DNA of 64,000 nucleotides from Mesodorylaimus sp. YZB2_4 (GCA_030248295.1 JASANH010000153.1:37475-101474); one strand, 5' to 3'; shown: positions 1 to 11,776, counted from the stretch's first letter. Notes: a model not told the origin generated them from the letters alone. Program-made: numbers and translations.

Positions 1-1100
1 ACCACTCCCTTATGCCACTGAACGAAGGTGACATCGTTCACATCTGAACTGAGGGACCCCGAGGATCGTTGCCTCCTGGCAAGGTGGTCCAAGTAATCAA
101 AAGCGCTGATGGCGAGGTCCAGGCAGCAATCGTGCGAAATTCTAAAGGTCACAACCTTACGCGCCCAATTCTCCGTCTTTATCCATTGGAAATCAACGAA
201 CCTCTGTCAGACGCCAGCAACGGGAAAGAATCTGAGGGAGCTTCAGCGCTCCTAACGAATCAAGCGCAACTGGACCAAACCACACGACGCCAACCCCGTC
301 AAGCAGCCAACGCCGCCAAACAGCGCATAAAAAACACTCTGGTCTACGAAAAGCAAACTGAGCAGTACCCAAACGAAGCACAGCAAGCAGTGAGCCAGGC
401 TCGCCGTCCGAAATCCAAAAACCTTGGAACCAGCTACATGCTGGCACCACTCCTGCTCGTGCTGCTTCTGTGGACTCCGGGGGCTTCTACACTAAGGCCT
501 ATGGTCTGTCAATCCACGGAAGCCAAGGAAGCTTTCAACATCAAACCGAAATCCGTTTGCCAATTTCGAGGAAGCGCCCAGATGGACAAAGTCCGCGAAG
601 CCTCCGCCCACTTGTACCGCCGAAACATCGCCCGTTATCAAAGCCCAGCTCACAAATGCCACAAAATCAAAACGACGATCGAAGCATGGACAAACTTTGC
701 AAAATTAGGCTTTGATAAGCGGTCCAAGGAAACCCGCCTTCCCGTCGACTACCACGAGTGCCAATCAATGATTGCGCATCATTGCTGCCGAGAAGGCCCA
801 CCGCAGGCTGTTGGTAGAATTTTTCAAACGAACAACCAAATCGAACCGCCTTGGTCCTCGGGCAACGCCTGGGACTGCTGTCAATGGCTATCCCGAGAAA
901 CCATCAACTGTTACTTGACCAGTGGCAAGGTCTATGCCACGTATGGATCCCAATTCAAATCAAGCCTAGCCAACGTGGCCCATTGCCAATATGAGAGCGG
1001 ATACTGCACACTCCATGATGGAGCAGCTCTCATTTGGACTGTCCAAGGCATCGCCCAGTGCGAATTTGTCGAATGGCAAAGCGTCAATGGCCTGTTATGA
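1..1100 (+). pseudogene. BEL/Pao pol C-terminus (DUF5641-like) running into envelope-like ORF
   Basis: The first ~80 residues read like the domain that closes BEL/Pao polyproteins: a PPGKVVQVIKS stretch followed by an LTRPILRLYPLE motif. In the same frame upstream, NEGDIVHI is cut off by a TGA at 45-47, so the pol end is broken. After a Gln/Arg-rich linker the ORF has a hydrophobic stretch (LAPLLLVLLLW, residues ~124-135). That could be a signal peptide or membrane segment. It is followed by a Cys-rich region with paired CC motifs (HHCCREG, WDCCQW), which suggests a secreted or envelope glycoprotein ectodomain. The ORF ends at TGA 1098-1100, and the same frame stays open afterwards. BEL/Pao elements with env genes are known in nematodes; placing this as Env rests on position, hydrophobic leader and cysteines, and on a second homologous copy at 3.9-4.9 kb. 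The element's RT and integrase would lie left of the window. Confidence 0.72.
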
Positions 1101-1112
1101 AAAACTCATTTC

Positions 1113-2183
1113 ATGAGCAAAGACAAAGAAATCGCGGTCACATGGGCAGAAAACGCCTCCACCGTGCAACTATGTGATGGCGCAAAAGCTATCATCACCG
1201 ACCAAGGCATCCCAATCATTTACAATCAAAGCAGTAGCCCCATTGAGGTCAACCAAGGTCGCAACCCACGGGAGGCACGAAAATTTGACCTTCTGGCGGC
1301 CCGGCTCGAGGCACTAGAGCTTCGCTTGGAAGCGTTTTTTCAAGAATCGTTTAAGACTATCTTCAACAGCATCTGTCGTCGAGTCGAGGAACTTCAGCAA
1401 ATCGACCTGATTGTAGCATCGTCGGAACCGACCTTAATTGCACGAAGACTATTCAACGATAGCCTTCTGATGGGACGCCTCTATGAAACTATCTTGGAAG
1501 TCTGGCCATGCGTTTATGTGGAAAGCTTCGAAATCTTTCCCATGCCAGCCACTCGGTGCACAGAATGAATTCCCCTATCATTCACCTTGCAAGGAACAAA
1601 CGGTAGTGGCTTTCTGGAGCCCCAAACGCAAATCATCTATGCAAGCTCCGCTTCCATTGACTGCAACCTCGTGCACGAAATGCATATCCAAGACGATAGG
1701 GGACAAATCGTTTTGCTTCATGCTTTAACTGGATCAATAACTCCTTTTAACGGATCATTGTTTTTCCACCCGTTGTACAGTGGCTCCATCTTTGAGTATC
1801 ACGACTTCCGCGCTATCATTTATCATCCGATAGAGGAGTGGTCGCTCGATGAGATTCGGGTACAGCCCAGCCTCAACGACATCTTCGGATCAATTGAGTG
1901 AGCAGCACGAGGAGATCCTGTCTGCTCTACAGAACCAAGAAGCGCCTTCGGGAGTCACGAAATCAATCTTAGACCGAATCCATGCCTACTCCCCCTTTGC
2001 GTGGGTTGGTCAGCTCGTCAGCGAACTCCAATGGATTTAGATTTACATGTGCTGCATCATCGTGACAGTCAAAACAGTCATTCCCAACACAGCGCTAAAG
2101 TGGCCACTGACTGCGGCTCAAGGATGGCGTCAAAGGCGAAGGCAGCACGGAGCCGAGTATCCGAAGTTGCATGGCCCATTTGA
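1113..2183 (+). pseudogene. Remainder of BEL/Pao envelope-like gene, interrupted by stops
   Basis: This continues the preceding frame past TGA 1098-1100. It is interrupted again by TGA 1566-1568 and reopens in the same frame to TGA 1899-1901. The frame then changes, and the homologous coding continues to about 2183 with a TAG at 2038-2040. Landmarks shared with the minus-strand copy at 3.9-4.9 kb are LIARRLFNDS, LEVWPC, an IIYASSASIDC segment and, near the end, a hydrophobic CCIIVTV stretch. That stretch aligns with the CCTLVILQF membrane segment of the other copy, so a C-terminal membrane anchor is likely. The Env-like layout (ectodomain, then membrane anchor just before the LTR) supports the call. 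Only breaks are seen; the gene cannot be functional as written unless the stops are read through. Confidence 0.65.
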
Positions 2184-2199
2184 AAGACTATTAGAGTCG

Positions 2200-2625
2200 T
2201 GACAGTGCGAATTTGTGGTTAAGCATCGTTATTGCGGGATCGCTCGCTTCCTATCGCTAACTATTTCTTCCCCAAATCTTACCCTTTCCCCGGACTGTCG
2301 CGCCTATCGCGAGCAGTGACGCATTCTCCTAACATTTCCAACTACTCCTAACCTTTGCCAACTCAGTTAACATTCCTCGCTTTCTCAACTTTTTCTAACT
2401 ACTTCATGATCTTTTCCAAAGCGTTACCCTTCTTAACTATCTTAACATTTCCCATTGCAATCTTTCCAAAGGCGTTACCTTTCCAGCAAGGTGACCTATG
2501 TCTCATTCCTTCTCGCTTTCACTTGCGTTCTAGTTTATTCTAATTAGCTGGATATATAAACAAGGGGTTTTGACTGGATGGCATCTTTTTCCTTGTCGGG
2601 CTCTGTTTCCCTTTCCCATAAAACC
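2200..2625 (+). repeat. LTR (U3/R) of the BEL/Pao element
   Basis: The segment 2298-2590 closely matches 18805-19090, including the runs GCCTATCGCGAGCAGTGA, TTTGCCAACTCAGTTAACAT and CTAGCTGGATATATAAA-like sequence. A TATA box (GATATATAAA, 2551-2560) sits near its end in both copies. It lies just downstream of the envelope-like gene, where a 3' LTR is expected. The right end is lost in the homopolymer tract and the left end is not exactly defined, since homology to the second copy begins near 2298. Confidence 0.6.
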
Positions 2626-2990
2626 ACCCCCTTTTTTTTTTCCTTTCAACGCTCTTAACATAAAAAAAGGAAACTTCAATAATACCGCCAGCAAAAACCC
2701 ATTTCACTAAAAAAAAAGAAAAAAAAAAAAAAAACCCTTTTAAAAAAAAATTTTCCCCCTCCCTTTCTGTGTTTTTTTTTTTTGCTTCTTTTCTTGTTTT
2801 TTTTTTTTTTTTTTTTTTTGTGTTTTTGTTTTTCTTTTTTTTTTTTTTTTTTTTTTTTTGAGTATTTTGGGTTTTTTTTCTCTTTTTTTTTTTTTTTTTC
2901 CCCCCCTTGGTTTTTTCCCCCCCGGCGCGCCTTCACTTCTTCTTCTTCTTCTCTTTTTTTATTCTCTTCCTTTTTTTTTTTTTATACACA
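2625..2990. repeat. Homopolymer-rich low-complexity tract
   Basis: Long A, T and C runs dominate. There are T runs of more than 20 at 2797-2819 and 2838-2859, A runs at 2710-2735, C runs around 2900-2925 and a (TTC)n patch at ~2936-2953. Apparent ORFs on both strands are Lys- or Phe-rich artefacts. It could be a real low-complexity insertion or unreliable sequence; the blocky mix of A, T and C runs looks unlike a poly(A) tail or a simple microsatellite. Confidence 0.85.
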
Positions 2991-3912
2991 AATTAAATAC
3001 GTGTCAAGAAAGGTTTTCACGTTGAGCCTTTTTTCTTCTTAGTGAGCACCCAGGAGACAGGTATCGTTGATAGGGCAAGGTGCAAATCTTTGTAGGTACT
3101 ATGCGGTTCATGGGCGTTATCTTCTTGGCAAAGGTAAGTCTTGACTTTAAAGTCCTATTCCGCAAAGTTGGTCTGGGTGGGTTAGTTGTAATATCGAATT
3201 TTGGGTAGGACTCTGTCAATAAGCTCTGCCCTAACATTAAGGTCTGCCCAAAAAATTTTTAAAGAGTCGAGGCTTTATATTAATACAAATATAATTTCGC
3301 AGCATTTTTTACTATGAATACTGTATGCGAAAACCAAAACAAACTTTTGCATACAGGTCCTAAAAATTGCATTGGTCAAAACTTGTTGGTCCACCTAAAC
3401 ACATTTTGAGACGTCGCCTTCCATCAGGCTCATACAAGGCTGGAACACCTGAGAAAATCAGGGAAAATAGGAAATTTGGACTCATCGGGTTTTGGGAACC
3501 GATCAACCCCTCGTCGAGATAATGTATGCTGGCAGGAACTCCGCGATTTGTCACTCTGTCCTCTTCAGAACTGCTTTGCATCGGAGAGGAATCCCTATTC
3601 GATACGGTCGCAACCCTCAATCGGCATTTGTAATTTATAGCTCATATATTTCTAGCCTAACAGAGTTCGTGACGTCGGGATTCGTGCTCAATGTTCGATT
3701 CGTCAATGTTATGCTCAGACGCTGTCGATGCAGACATACAATGCAGTAAGGCTTAGAGTAAGTTCTTTAGATATCATTGTGGCGACTTTTTCCACATAAG
3801 TAACCTGACCGTTAACGAACTCTTCACTTTGAACTATACACACACCTTTTCCACTAAGTTACACGGAGCAAATGTTACTCCATACCTGAGGGATAGCTTA
3901 GACGGGTCGGGC
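2991..3912. other. No recognised feature
   Basis: Several ORFs of 77-86 codons exist on both strands, but none has a recognisable motif. The stretch lies between the BEL/Pao 3' end and the second envelope remnant. Because that remnant points left, part of this could be its decayed 3' LTR, but I see no match to the 2.3-2.6 kb LTR. Confidence 0.4.
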
Positions 3913-4895
3913 CTATCGTCCCATAGTTACTAGGGCTAGTAAGTCAGACAGATCATAAACATTCATCACTAATCTAAACACCAAGCTAATAGTTCGCGAT
4001 GACGCGACACTCCCAGGCCAACGACTTCCTCGCGGATTGCTGGCCGTGGTCGCTTTCACACTATCCGCCAGTGTGAAGAGGCGTGGACCCACTCCGACTG
4101 GGGGTTCTATGGCTCCTTTGGCGCGGAAGCGTCGACGCATGTACTTGACAGCGCATGACCCCATGAATTGCAAAATCACTAGGGTACAGCAACTGTAGAC
4201 CCAAATCCACAAAACCTTGCTGGCCCAATGGCTGCTGAGGCCCCACGGTGTCAGGCTGCTTACTGCGTTCAGAATGCCCTGTGCGTCCTTGGATTTAAGG
4301 ATATCATGTGCCACCTGTGCCAACTGTCGTGAGATTTTTGCTTGTCCATCCACTGCGGCGAACAGGTCATTTGTACTGCTATGCGCTCCAATCTCTCCCA
4401 GGGTATACAACTGTATTCTGCTATCTTGGAAGAGTGCAGTGCATTCTTGGCCTGCAAACGACTTGACGATCCCGTTGTGTGCGGCCTAAACCAATAAGCC
4501 TCAGTTGGGATCACTGATGTAGATTTCATGGGCTTAATCACAATCAATGGGGGCAGAATTGGCATAAATAATGGATGTTTTGGGATCCATGTTCCCACCC
4601 GAAGATGTGCCTCGTACTGTGAAGTTCACAGTGATCCATTTGGTGAATCGGTGTCCCATCTTGCAAAACTCGAACCTGTCCGCCGGGCTGCACGGCCATA
4701 CTTCAAGAAACTGGCTATACATTCGCGCCATAATTTGACTGTCATTGAGAAGTCGTCTAGCGATCAAGGTAGACTCCGCGTGTGCGAGGACTAAATCAAT
4801 TTCTAGGAGTTCCTTGATGGTCTGGCACACCGTGCTGAAGACATGATTGAGGGATTCCCAGAAAAGGCTATCGAGGCGTAATCGTACACCCAGTG
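3913..4895 (-). pseudogene. Second BEL/Pao envelope-like remnant
   Basis: Reading from 4830 down to 3913, this matches the envelope-like gene at 1.3-2.1 kb: LIARRLLNDS, LEVWPC, IIYANSAPIDC and then a C-terminal ORF (4410-3913). The C-terminal part has a strong hydrophobic segment (WIWVYSCCTLVILQFMGSC) followed by basic residues (KYMRRRFRAKG), as expected for a membrane anchor and cytoplasmic tail. Two frames and at least one stop separate the N- and C-terminal halves, so it is broken. No pol domain is attached on its upstream (higher-coordinate) side, where Polinton DNA begins at about 5.0 kb. It is a fragment of a different copy from the one at 0-3 kb. Confidence 0.62.
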
Positions 4896-5040
4896 ATCAA
4901 AAAATCTTAATTCATCAATCAAATTTCAATAGGTTATCGAACTCTTGACCATTCGCCTTATTGGGGCCAATCACAATGATTTTACTTATTTGATTAATAA
5001 CCTAATTAGGGGTCAATCACAATGTCAATGTCAAATGGGA

Positions 5041-6045
5041 ATGTGAATTGAGTGCAATCAAATTTGTCTTTCGACAACTGATGCGTGGTCGAAAAATTTC
5101 ACCAAACATGATCAAGCTTATTCCCGAGGCCGAAAAGTACAAGGAATTTTTGATGAAGGAACCAAAGCGACAGCTCGGAGACGACATGTACATTCCTGAA
5201 GACATTATGTACCGTCAAATCGTTTCTGGCAATGTTTACGGGTTTGCACAAGTCGACTGCGACACGCCAGAACATCTACGTGAAAAATATTCCGACTTTC
5301 TTACCCTTAGTAAGTGACGGGTATTCAAATTTAATTGTATTTGAGTATCATGCTTTCCTTTTTAGTCAAAAACACTTTGGTATCAATCGACGATGTCGGT
5401 TCTTTCATTAAAGGCATTTGGACCAATTCCGGTCAAAGCACAAGCCCGAGAAAGGCACTGATTGGGTCGTATTGGGCCAAGGAAATTTGGTTAGCAACGC
5501 CCATGATTCAGTTCTTGGCTTCGCACGGGATCGTTATCTCCAAGGTGCACCAGGTTGCCCAGTTTGACAAGGCGGCTGCTTTCGTCCATTTCGGTCAAAA
5601 GGAAACAAAGTATCGACGACTAAGTGACCAGCATAAATCGATGAAATAGCTCAGTGATTTGTACAAGCTTCTAGGAAAATCGGTAAGTTTTGTGCTTTCT
5701 GCTCCCAGAAATTTAACTTCTTAAATGCCCACCTCTTCACGTGCCCATCATGATGTCATATTTTGCGATCGACAGAAAGCAATGGAGACGCACAATAGTC
5801 CCTATCACGCTTGAAATGTTGTGGTATCACCCGAAAAGTGCCTACGAGGAGCACAGTCGGAAAGAAAAGATACGATTCAGTCTGCCGTTAACTATCATGC
5901 TCTCCGTCTATCAATTCGTCAAGCTAGGAGTGAGATTTGAATTTTTTTATTTTTCTAGAATTTAGAAATTGAGTCTTCCAGGTGCTGTCATTTGTCAATG
6001 ACGTTCTACTCAAATACTGTGATCGGAGAAATTCTGATAAGGGCC
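5041..6045 (+). pseudogene. Polinton/Maverick DNA polymerase B fragment (palm region)
   Basis: Exon-like pieces resemble protein-primed type B DNA polymerases of Polintons. The first (5048-5309) contains YGFAQVDCDTPEHL. The second (5366-~5690) contains IWLATPMIQFLASHGIV and KVHQVAQF, then KLLGKS. The third (~5750-5930) ends with LPLTIMLSVYQFVKL, and the fourth (~5983-6045) matches the stretch just before the catalytic DTD motif. An intron at 5310-5365 has a clean GTAAGT donor and TTTTTAG acceptor (56 bases) and keeps frame. A TAG at 5647-5649 interrupts the second piece, and homology stops near 6045 before the DTD motif, so it is truncated and dead. The exonuclease half is missing upstream. 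It is not the same copy as the element at 53-64 kb. Confidence 0.78.
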
Positions 6046-6304
6046 CCCAAGGGGACTAGCGATAGCTAGCCAGTAAGCCGTGATGGCTTGTCATGTGGTG
6101 ATAAGGGAGGGTTTTAAAGGACTGACGATAGTCAGTAAGCTGTGATAAGGGGCACTTATTAAGGGTGGCAAACTTACTAAGGCTTTGCGGGGCTAGGCGC
6201 AATTAGCAGGCTTACAGCTAGTGGTCATTGGCGGCGGAGGTGCTACATTAGGTGCTAGCATTAGCGGCAGTCACTTCGCACCCACCTAATACTCCAGCGC
6301 ACCT

Positions 6305-7265
6305 CCCCCCTATTACTACTAATGATATCGCGAAAATAGTTATTGCAAAAGGTTTTTAAGCACAATTGAGAGAGTGACGTCGACATTTCGCTTGATTTCC
6401 AAAAAATGCCATAACATTTCAAATTTGGGGCGCTTGTTGTGATGTTAAGGTACGAAGGGTTTTTCGACTCGAGAAATGAATTTATAGCCACAGCTGAAGG
6501 CAACTGTCGCCCACAAAATGGGCTTGCGTAGACGCACACACAATGAGGAGGTCTCCTCCCTATTTTGGGCGGCAGAGAGCTGGATTTTCAAGCTGATGAC
6601 TTCAGTTCGACTCTATGCAAGTGCAAAAACTTTAGAGTTATTTCCCCCTTTGCGAAGTAACCTTGAAATTTTACTTTTTTTTGGCCTGGCGCACAATCTG
6701 CGAACAAAGCGTTTTCAATCATATTGTAAGCCAGCCATTAAGTTTTTAACAGTCTTTGACATCCATATTCACACTGAGGCTTCATGGAGGAGGACAAACA
6801 AAGCGAAACAGCGGTTGAGGTTATACCCTCAATCAATACCCTCAATTTATTCAACATGGGACAAGAAATTTATTTGTAGATTCTTTCACAAATGGCACTT
6901 TTTAATCGACAAGAGAATATTCGCATACAGTACATTCATGTTTATGTTTTAGGTTGCTCTTACTGCTTGCTTTTGGCATTAACAACTAATCGTGAGGTCA
7001 ACAAGCTTCGTAACGGGACAATGCAACTATTCTACCATTTCTACTTCCCTCCTCGATGCGCCTTGTTCCATTTCATTATGCTTTTTATGTCTAGTGCCAA
7101 CGCGCACCCCATTGCAATCCTGGCGGGCGAATACCTGTTAGGCGCCAAACTTAAACTGTTCTGCCCATATTTGAAAGTGAAGCGAAATGTCGACGTCACT
7201 TCCTTAGTTGTGCCTAAAAACCTTTTGCAATAACTATTTTGGCAATATCATTTGTAATAGAGGTC
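6305..7265. mobile_element. Terminal-inverted-repeat element, copy 1
   Basis: Left arm (~6305-6445) and right arm (~7140-7265) are inverted copies. Both include, read inward, an AAAATAGTTATTGCAAAAGG run and a GTGACGTCGACATTTCGCTT run. The same termini occur at 20.66-20.82 kb and 22.62-22.79 kb, bounding a larger copy. Interior sequence around 6840-6970 is shared with 22310-22450. The ORFs inside have no recognised domain, so this is probably a non-autonomous DNA transposon. The superfamily is not assigned because I could not define a target duplication. Sequence just right of it (7266-7360) is also shared with 22745-22850, so the repeat unit may extend further. Confidence 0.7.
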
Positions 7266-7396
7266 TTGGCCGTCCATTTTTGTGCATTTCAGCGCGATGC
7301 TCGACCCGTCTGAGCATGCAGAACCAGTTTTGCAGAACCGAGAAGCCTTAGAATACTTAAGTATATAGAAATGAACTCATCAATGGTAATGCGCTC

Positions 7397-8702
7397 TCAG
7401 CGCAACCATATCATCAGACGAGTCAGCGGAAAGCTTCGCGAAGTTTGATTGAGCAATTCCCTGAATGAATTAGAAGGCAAGACTGCGGTCATGAAACTGC
7501 TGCTGGCTGAGCAGCTTGCGCGGCTTTCTAATAAAATTATATCAGAATAATGCGGGGAATCGTCGCGCCAAAGCTGCATGCATCGATAGCAGCCCAACGA
7601 GAATTAGACAGCTTTTTAAAAATTGAAACCTTCGCCAGGAATGGCGGCGTCCGTATCAGTTTGCAAACTGTCTTAGCGAGAGAAATAGTGGGTGACAAGA
7701 AGCTGGCCGAGATCTTGTCCCACAATGACACCATTTCTATCAAAATTAGTGGCGACGGGACTTCCGTTGGCAGAAAGCACAGCCACATAAATATTCTTCT
7801 CACAATTATGAATGATGCAGAGACTGCCATGTCGTCTAAATTTAGGTCAGCCTACACAAGCGATGGAATATTCGATTTTTGATTTGGGGAGATATGAAGT
7901 TTTTCCTTTTTGCAGTAGGTATGTGCCTGAGCGCTTCTTATGGTTAGCCACAATAAGGTTCGGGTCACAGATGGGTGGCATTCCGAGGAGTGGGGGAGCT
8001 AGGAGAGGGGGGGGGAGTTCCATCTAAGGCCGATCATTTCACGCTAGTTCGTCCTTTGCCTTAGTAATTTTGACATTTCCACATTGTGCGGCTTGCCGCA
8101 AGTTATTTATCTCGTGCCTGCATCAGAAGCATCTGTAAGAAAACCACATTACCCTGACTCCTTTCGACTTTCAAGTCCGCAATGGTTGACACTTCGGGAC
8201 CACTAACCCTTCAGGACAGATGAAGTCCCGCAGATTTTTCCTTTCAGGATAGATGAAGTCACCCAAAGATTTTTTGACCAGATTTTTTCTGACTTCGGGT
8301 ATGGATGCAGCAAACTGCGCGCATTCGTGCATTCACTGTATATTTGTTCGAAGGACAAATTCTTTGACGAGTCAACGATGGCAAGAGTTCAGGCCAGGAC
8401 AATCACAGATATGGCAACATGGGCGACAGATCCAACAGTCGAAAAGAAGTTTAACTGCAGCCGCGAGCCCATGTATCGATATCATGGACATTCTCATGGA
8501 CATATCATGGACAGTGGACATTCTTCATATGTTTCTCCAAATCACTGATAGGCTGTTCGACTTATTCCTTGATGAGATTGGACGTCATGACAACAACAAA
8601 GCAACTGAAACTCCGCGCGTGGTCAGAGATTTCCCAAGCATAAGACAGCTAATTGAAGAGGGCAACCGTATCAGAGAAAAAACCGGCCGCAACATCCACT
8701 AG
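7397..8702 (+). pseudogene. Uncharacterised transposon-associated gene remnant
   Basis: ORF 7550-7882 contains LREIVGD-like sequence and a TISIKISGDGTSVGRK segment. Further right, in two frames, are a segment around 8300-8460 and ORF 8253-8702, which contains DILHMFLQITDRLFDLFLDEI. The pairing of an ISGDG segment with a later LHMFL-ITDRL segment recalls large uncharacterised, probably transposase-derived proteins of invertebrate genomes. That is recalled resemblance, not a proven family. Frames change between pieces and a short duplication (TTCAGGAYAGATGAAGTC at ~8211 and ~8243) sits in the middle, so it looks degraded or intron-split. It lies head to head with a Polinton-type integrase on the other strand. 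Confidence 0.35.
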
Positions 8703-8708
8703 CGTTTG

Positions 8709-9641
8709 TCAATAAGCGCCAGCGAGACTGATCGAAAAGTCGAGTGTGCGACGATGTTTGGAGCTGATAAAGAGGCGCTTTTCAACAACTCGCGACTCTC
8801 GAGCGTTGCTTGTCAGCGCAACATCGATGTCGCTGACATCGAATAGGTGACACGTCGGTGCACTCCAGAAATCGCCACTGTAATCGGACATTAGAAACCT
8901 AGGCACATTTGATTTATCCGAATGAATCCCATTCAATACTTTGCCGATTTCTGAAGCCGATTCACTCTTTGATGATTTCACACGGGCGTACTTGCTGAAA
9001 ACTTCAGTGAAGACAACTAAAAATTCATTGCCATCGTTCTCATCTGCCAAGTGGCTCATGTCAGCCAAGTCGACCATATGCAATTCGTTGGGCGCAGTCG
9101 CGATGACTTGGGATCGTTTGAAGTTGTACCGCCTGGATTTCTTCAACGTGAAGGCGTTGACCGACGACAAAAAATTTCGCACTTGGCCGCGAGTAACGAT
9201 TTGACCATCCTTTAACACGGCTCTGTATAATTTCTCCACACCACCGTACGACCCCGAGTTAGCAGTGTCTGTGTAAATCAGTAACATTCTCTCGTCACCA
9301 TTCATCTTTCTCTTTCACCAAGGCTTCTTCAACAAATCGAACTATTTCCTGATTCTCAATTATGTCCTTATTGTTAGTGGCCATACTTGAGGGGTGATAC
9401 CGAGCACATTCGATTGGGGCTTGTCCGTGGTGTCGGTGATAGCGATCCACTGAACCAGATTGCCCAACAACGGTAATAGGCACTTGTGATTATGTGGGCC
9501 ACGTGCCTTCAAGCAGGTTCGGCACAATGTGTGCTTGGAGCAATGGCGGCTTAAATTTTTTTTGCTTGCATAGAATTCGCACACGACGCACCAGACTTGG
9601 GTATTCAGAGAGCCTTTAAAAGCCGACCGTCTCCTATCCAT
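8709..9641 (-). pseudogene. Polinton-type integrase fragment
   Basis: ORF 9305-8709 carries YTDTANSGSYGGVEKLYRAV, then VRNFLSSVNAFTLKK, then a catalytic-core start with a conserved Asp in NELHMVDLADMSHLADEND. LVVFTEVFSKYARVKSSK and LMSDYSGDFWSAPT follow. This is the N-terminal and D,D part of the rve-fold integrases of Polintons/Mavericks, and it is cut before the catalytic Glu. Upstream, 9483-9295 is in another frame (FVEEALVKEKDEW) and overlaps the start, indicating a frameshift. ORF 9641-9360 has Cys/His pairs (WCVVCEFY, HCSKHTLCRTC) that may be an unrelated zinc-binding piece. Together with the PolB piece at 5-6 kb, this supports an old Polinton here. Confidence 0.7.
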
Positions 9642-9734
9642 TGCAAAATGAAAATGAACATCATGTGCCTGGCCTTGCTGATGATTATTAGACTGAAGAA
9701 TAAATCTTCAGCTGCCTGAAGATGTGGGACTTGT

Positions 9735-10270
9735 TTGACCGAAGATCGCATCTTCAGTTCTCGACTGAGGCTGGGTTCTTTTTCCAACTTTGTCTGCAAT
9801 TTATCGCTTTCGCTATATCTTTCTCAATACTCGATCCTGCCCAACATCGTGCGCCCTAAACCAATGTCGTTGAAAGCGCTTGCGGCTGAATGTATCGTCT
9901 GGTGTATGCATAAGCCATGCACAATTTGGCGAGAGAAACAGGGCCTCATGAATTTCGTTTTTGTATCCATGAGCCTAGCAACAAGGCAGACATGGCGGCG
10001 CTCGACTATCTGTGCCAATACATCCCCAACTTCTTGATTGCTCACTTGAAAATCGAACGGCGCGTTCGTCGACAACTAATGAACGTTCACGACCTCAGTG
10101 CGCCCACCATCCGCGCTTTCCTACCCAAGCAGGCCAGGTTGGTGCTGGGCGAACTTTTGGATAACGAAGGGGCGAGAACGAAGCCACGCTCGGCTTATAC
10201 ATCCGTCCACCATTCATTTCTATTGAGGGAAATTTCACGCGAGCTGCTTATAACATTATCGAGTGTCTAG
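9735..10270 (+). other. Unrecognised ORFs, possibly one broken gene
   Basis: Two overlapping ORFs (9735-10037 and 9917-10270) have plausible protein composition. The first has LPNIVRPKPMSLKALAAECIVWCM. The second has CQYIPNFLIAHLKIERRVRRQLMNVHDL. A frame change between them could mean a small gene with one frameshift. I do not recognise the family. They start beside the integrase remnant on the opposite strand, so they may be Polinton cargo or unrelated. Confidence 0.25.
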
Positions 10271-11776
10271 ATATATGCGGGATAAACTGATGGAATCGGA
10301 TGGTTGTGAAACTTTTTGTAACGATGTTACGTGTTTGAGTAGTTCTTTTGTCTCCGTTTCAAAGAGGCGATTGTTGCAAAGCAGGCGATTTGTAATACAG
10401 TACTGTATGTACATGTCACGTGTGAAGTGTGAGTGCAAGGTGGGCGTATTGCTTAAAAAATTCCCGCTGGTCGCAATCACAGCAAGTCAGCCGTTCCAAA
10501 CTTCCTCTGTGTCGTGTGGGCCTGATCGCGAGGAATTCATCACAGATTCTTAGACCATGTGCCAGACCTTATGTCGGGTCCATCAAAAAAATATGGACTG
10601 AACGAATTCAACTAATATTTGCACATGCGCCAATTACTGTCTTGAAGACGATGTGAAGGCCTCATCGGATACTCAACGGTTTTTGTTCGATTTTTGGCAA
10701 GATTTAAGAACTCTGCTTGTAAATGATGATGAAATCGCAGGGGTCTTCTCGCGAACAAACACCACCAGGGGTGGAGAAAGCTTTTGCTTCAGCTGGTGTC
10801 CAAATTCGAACACAACAGTCAATGAAGACTGTGTTTGTGTTACTCTTTTCGTGCGGTTTCAAGCGGCTGCTCAATTTTGAATAAACCCCTAAAAAAATAT
10901 GTAATTTGGCGAAACTTGGATCACGATTTATACGAATTGCATTCACACCAAATTCCTTATTGGTCCACACCACACAAGTCACGCTCGAAGAGACTCAATA
11001 CGCCGGAGAGAGATCAATTAAACAAGATACGTCAGCTTGGCTTGACACGTTTCCGCGAAAGTGGCGAAACACGTCAACAATTCCAGTTTGCCACCATTGC
11101 CTATGGGCAAACAGTGGACAGTGTCGCGTACAGAAGCACAGGAAGTCTGCCTGGGTCTGGTGAAGATGGGTGCACTCAACGGCACACAAAAGTTTTTCTT
11201 TTGATGCGTATTTTTGACTTGGTCATAACAAACAATGATCCTTTCGTCGATTGTCTGCCTGTCATATACCTGTTGACAGAATTTTCACTTGCCATGACTG
11301 TCTCAATTACATCGTCAGTTTCGCGAGATGGTTCTCGCGACCGAACGTAATTCAAGATCTTTTGCTTACAGTTTGAGAGAACGTGAATGCTGACTCCTAC
11401 TATTTTAGAGTCGCATCGTAGTGAGCTTTAGCATATGTTTCACGATAACCCAGGAAATTTCGCAGCTAGACTGTACGAATTAAACATACCAAGTAATCTG
11501 GTCCTGGCGCGACTGAATTTTGACGCCACTGACCAAACGATTGATAGTATTGACATTGTTTTCTGCCCGAGAGCGGCAACAACAATAACGACAACTTTTT
11601 CTTCTCACCAAAAATTTCCCCCACCACACGATATTCAGAGCCACCACCCGCACGACGAGTTATTTCGATTACGCAATATTTCACGACTTGCTACTGTTGT
11701 CTAGCCTCTTCTAAACTCTTTCGTTCAAGGATTATTATTGCATTGCGGGCGGTGTAAAGCGCGTACATAATACTGT
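10271..11776. other. No recognised gene
   Basis: Several ORFs of 64-171 codons overlap on both strands. The longest, 10835-11350 on plus, has no motif I can name and is shadowed by minus ORFs of similar length. No repeat structure or inverted repeat was noticed. Confidence 0.35.

Noticed and set aside
2676..3042. Lys-rich and Phe-rich ORFs on opposite strands
   Set aside because: They are translations of homopolymer runs, not genes.
10835..11350. 171-codon ORF as a real gene
   Set aside because: No recognisable motif and equally long ORFs overlap on the other strand.
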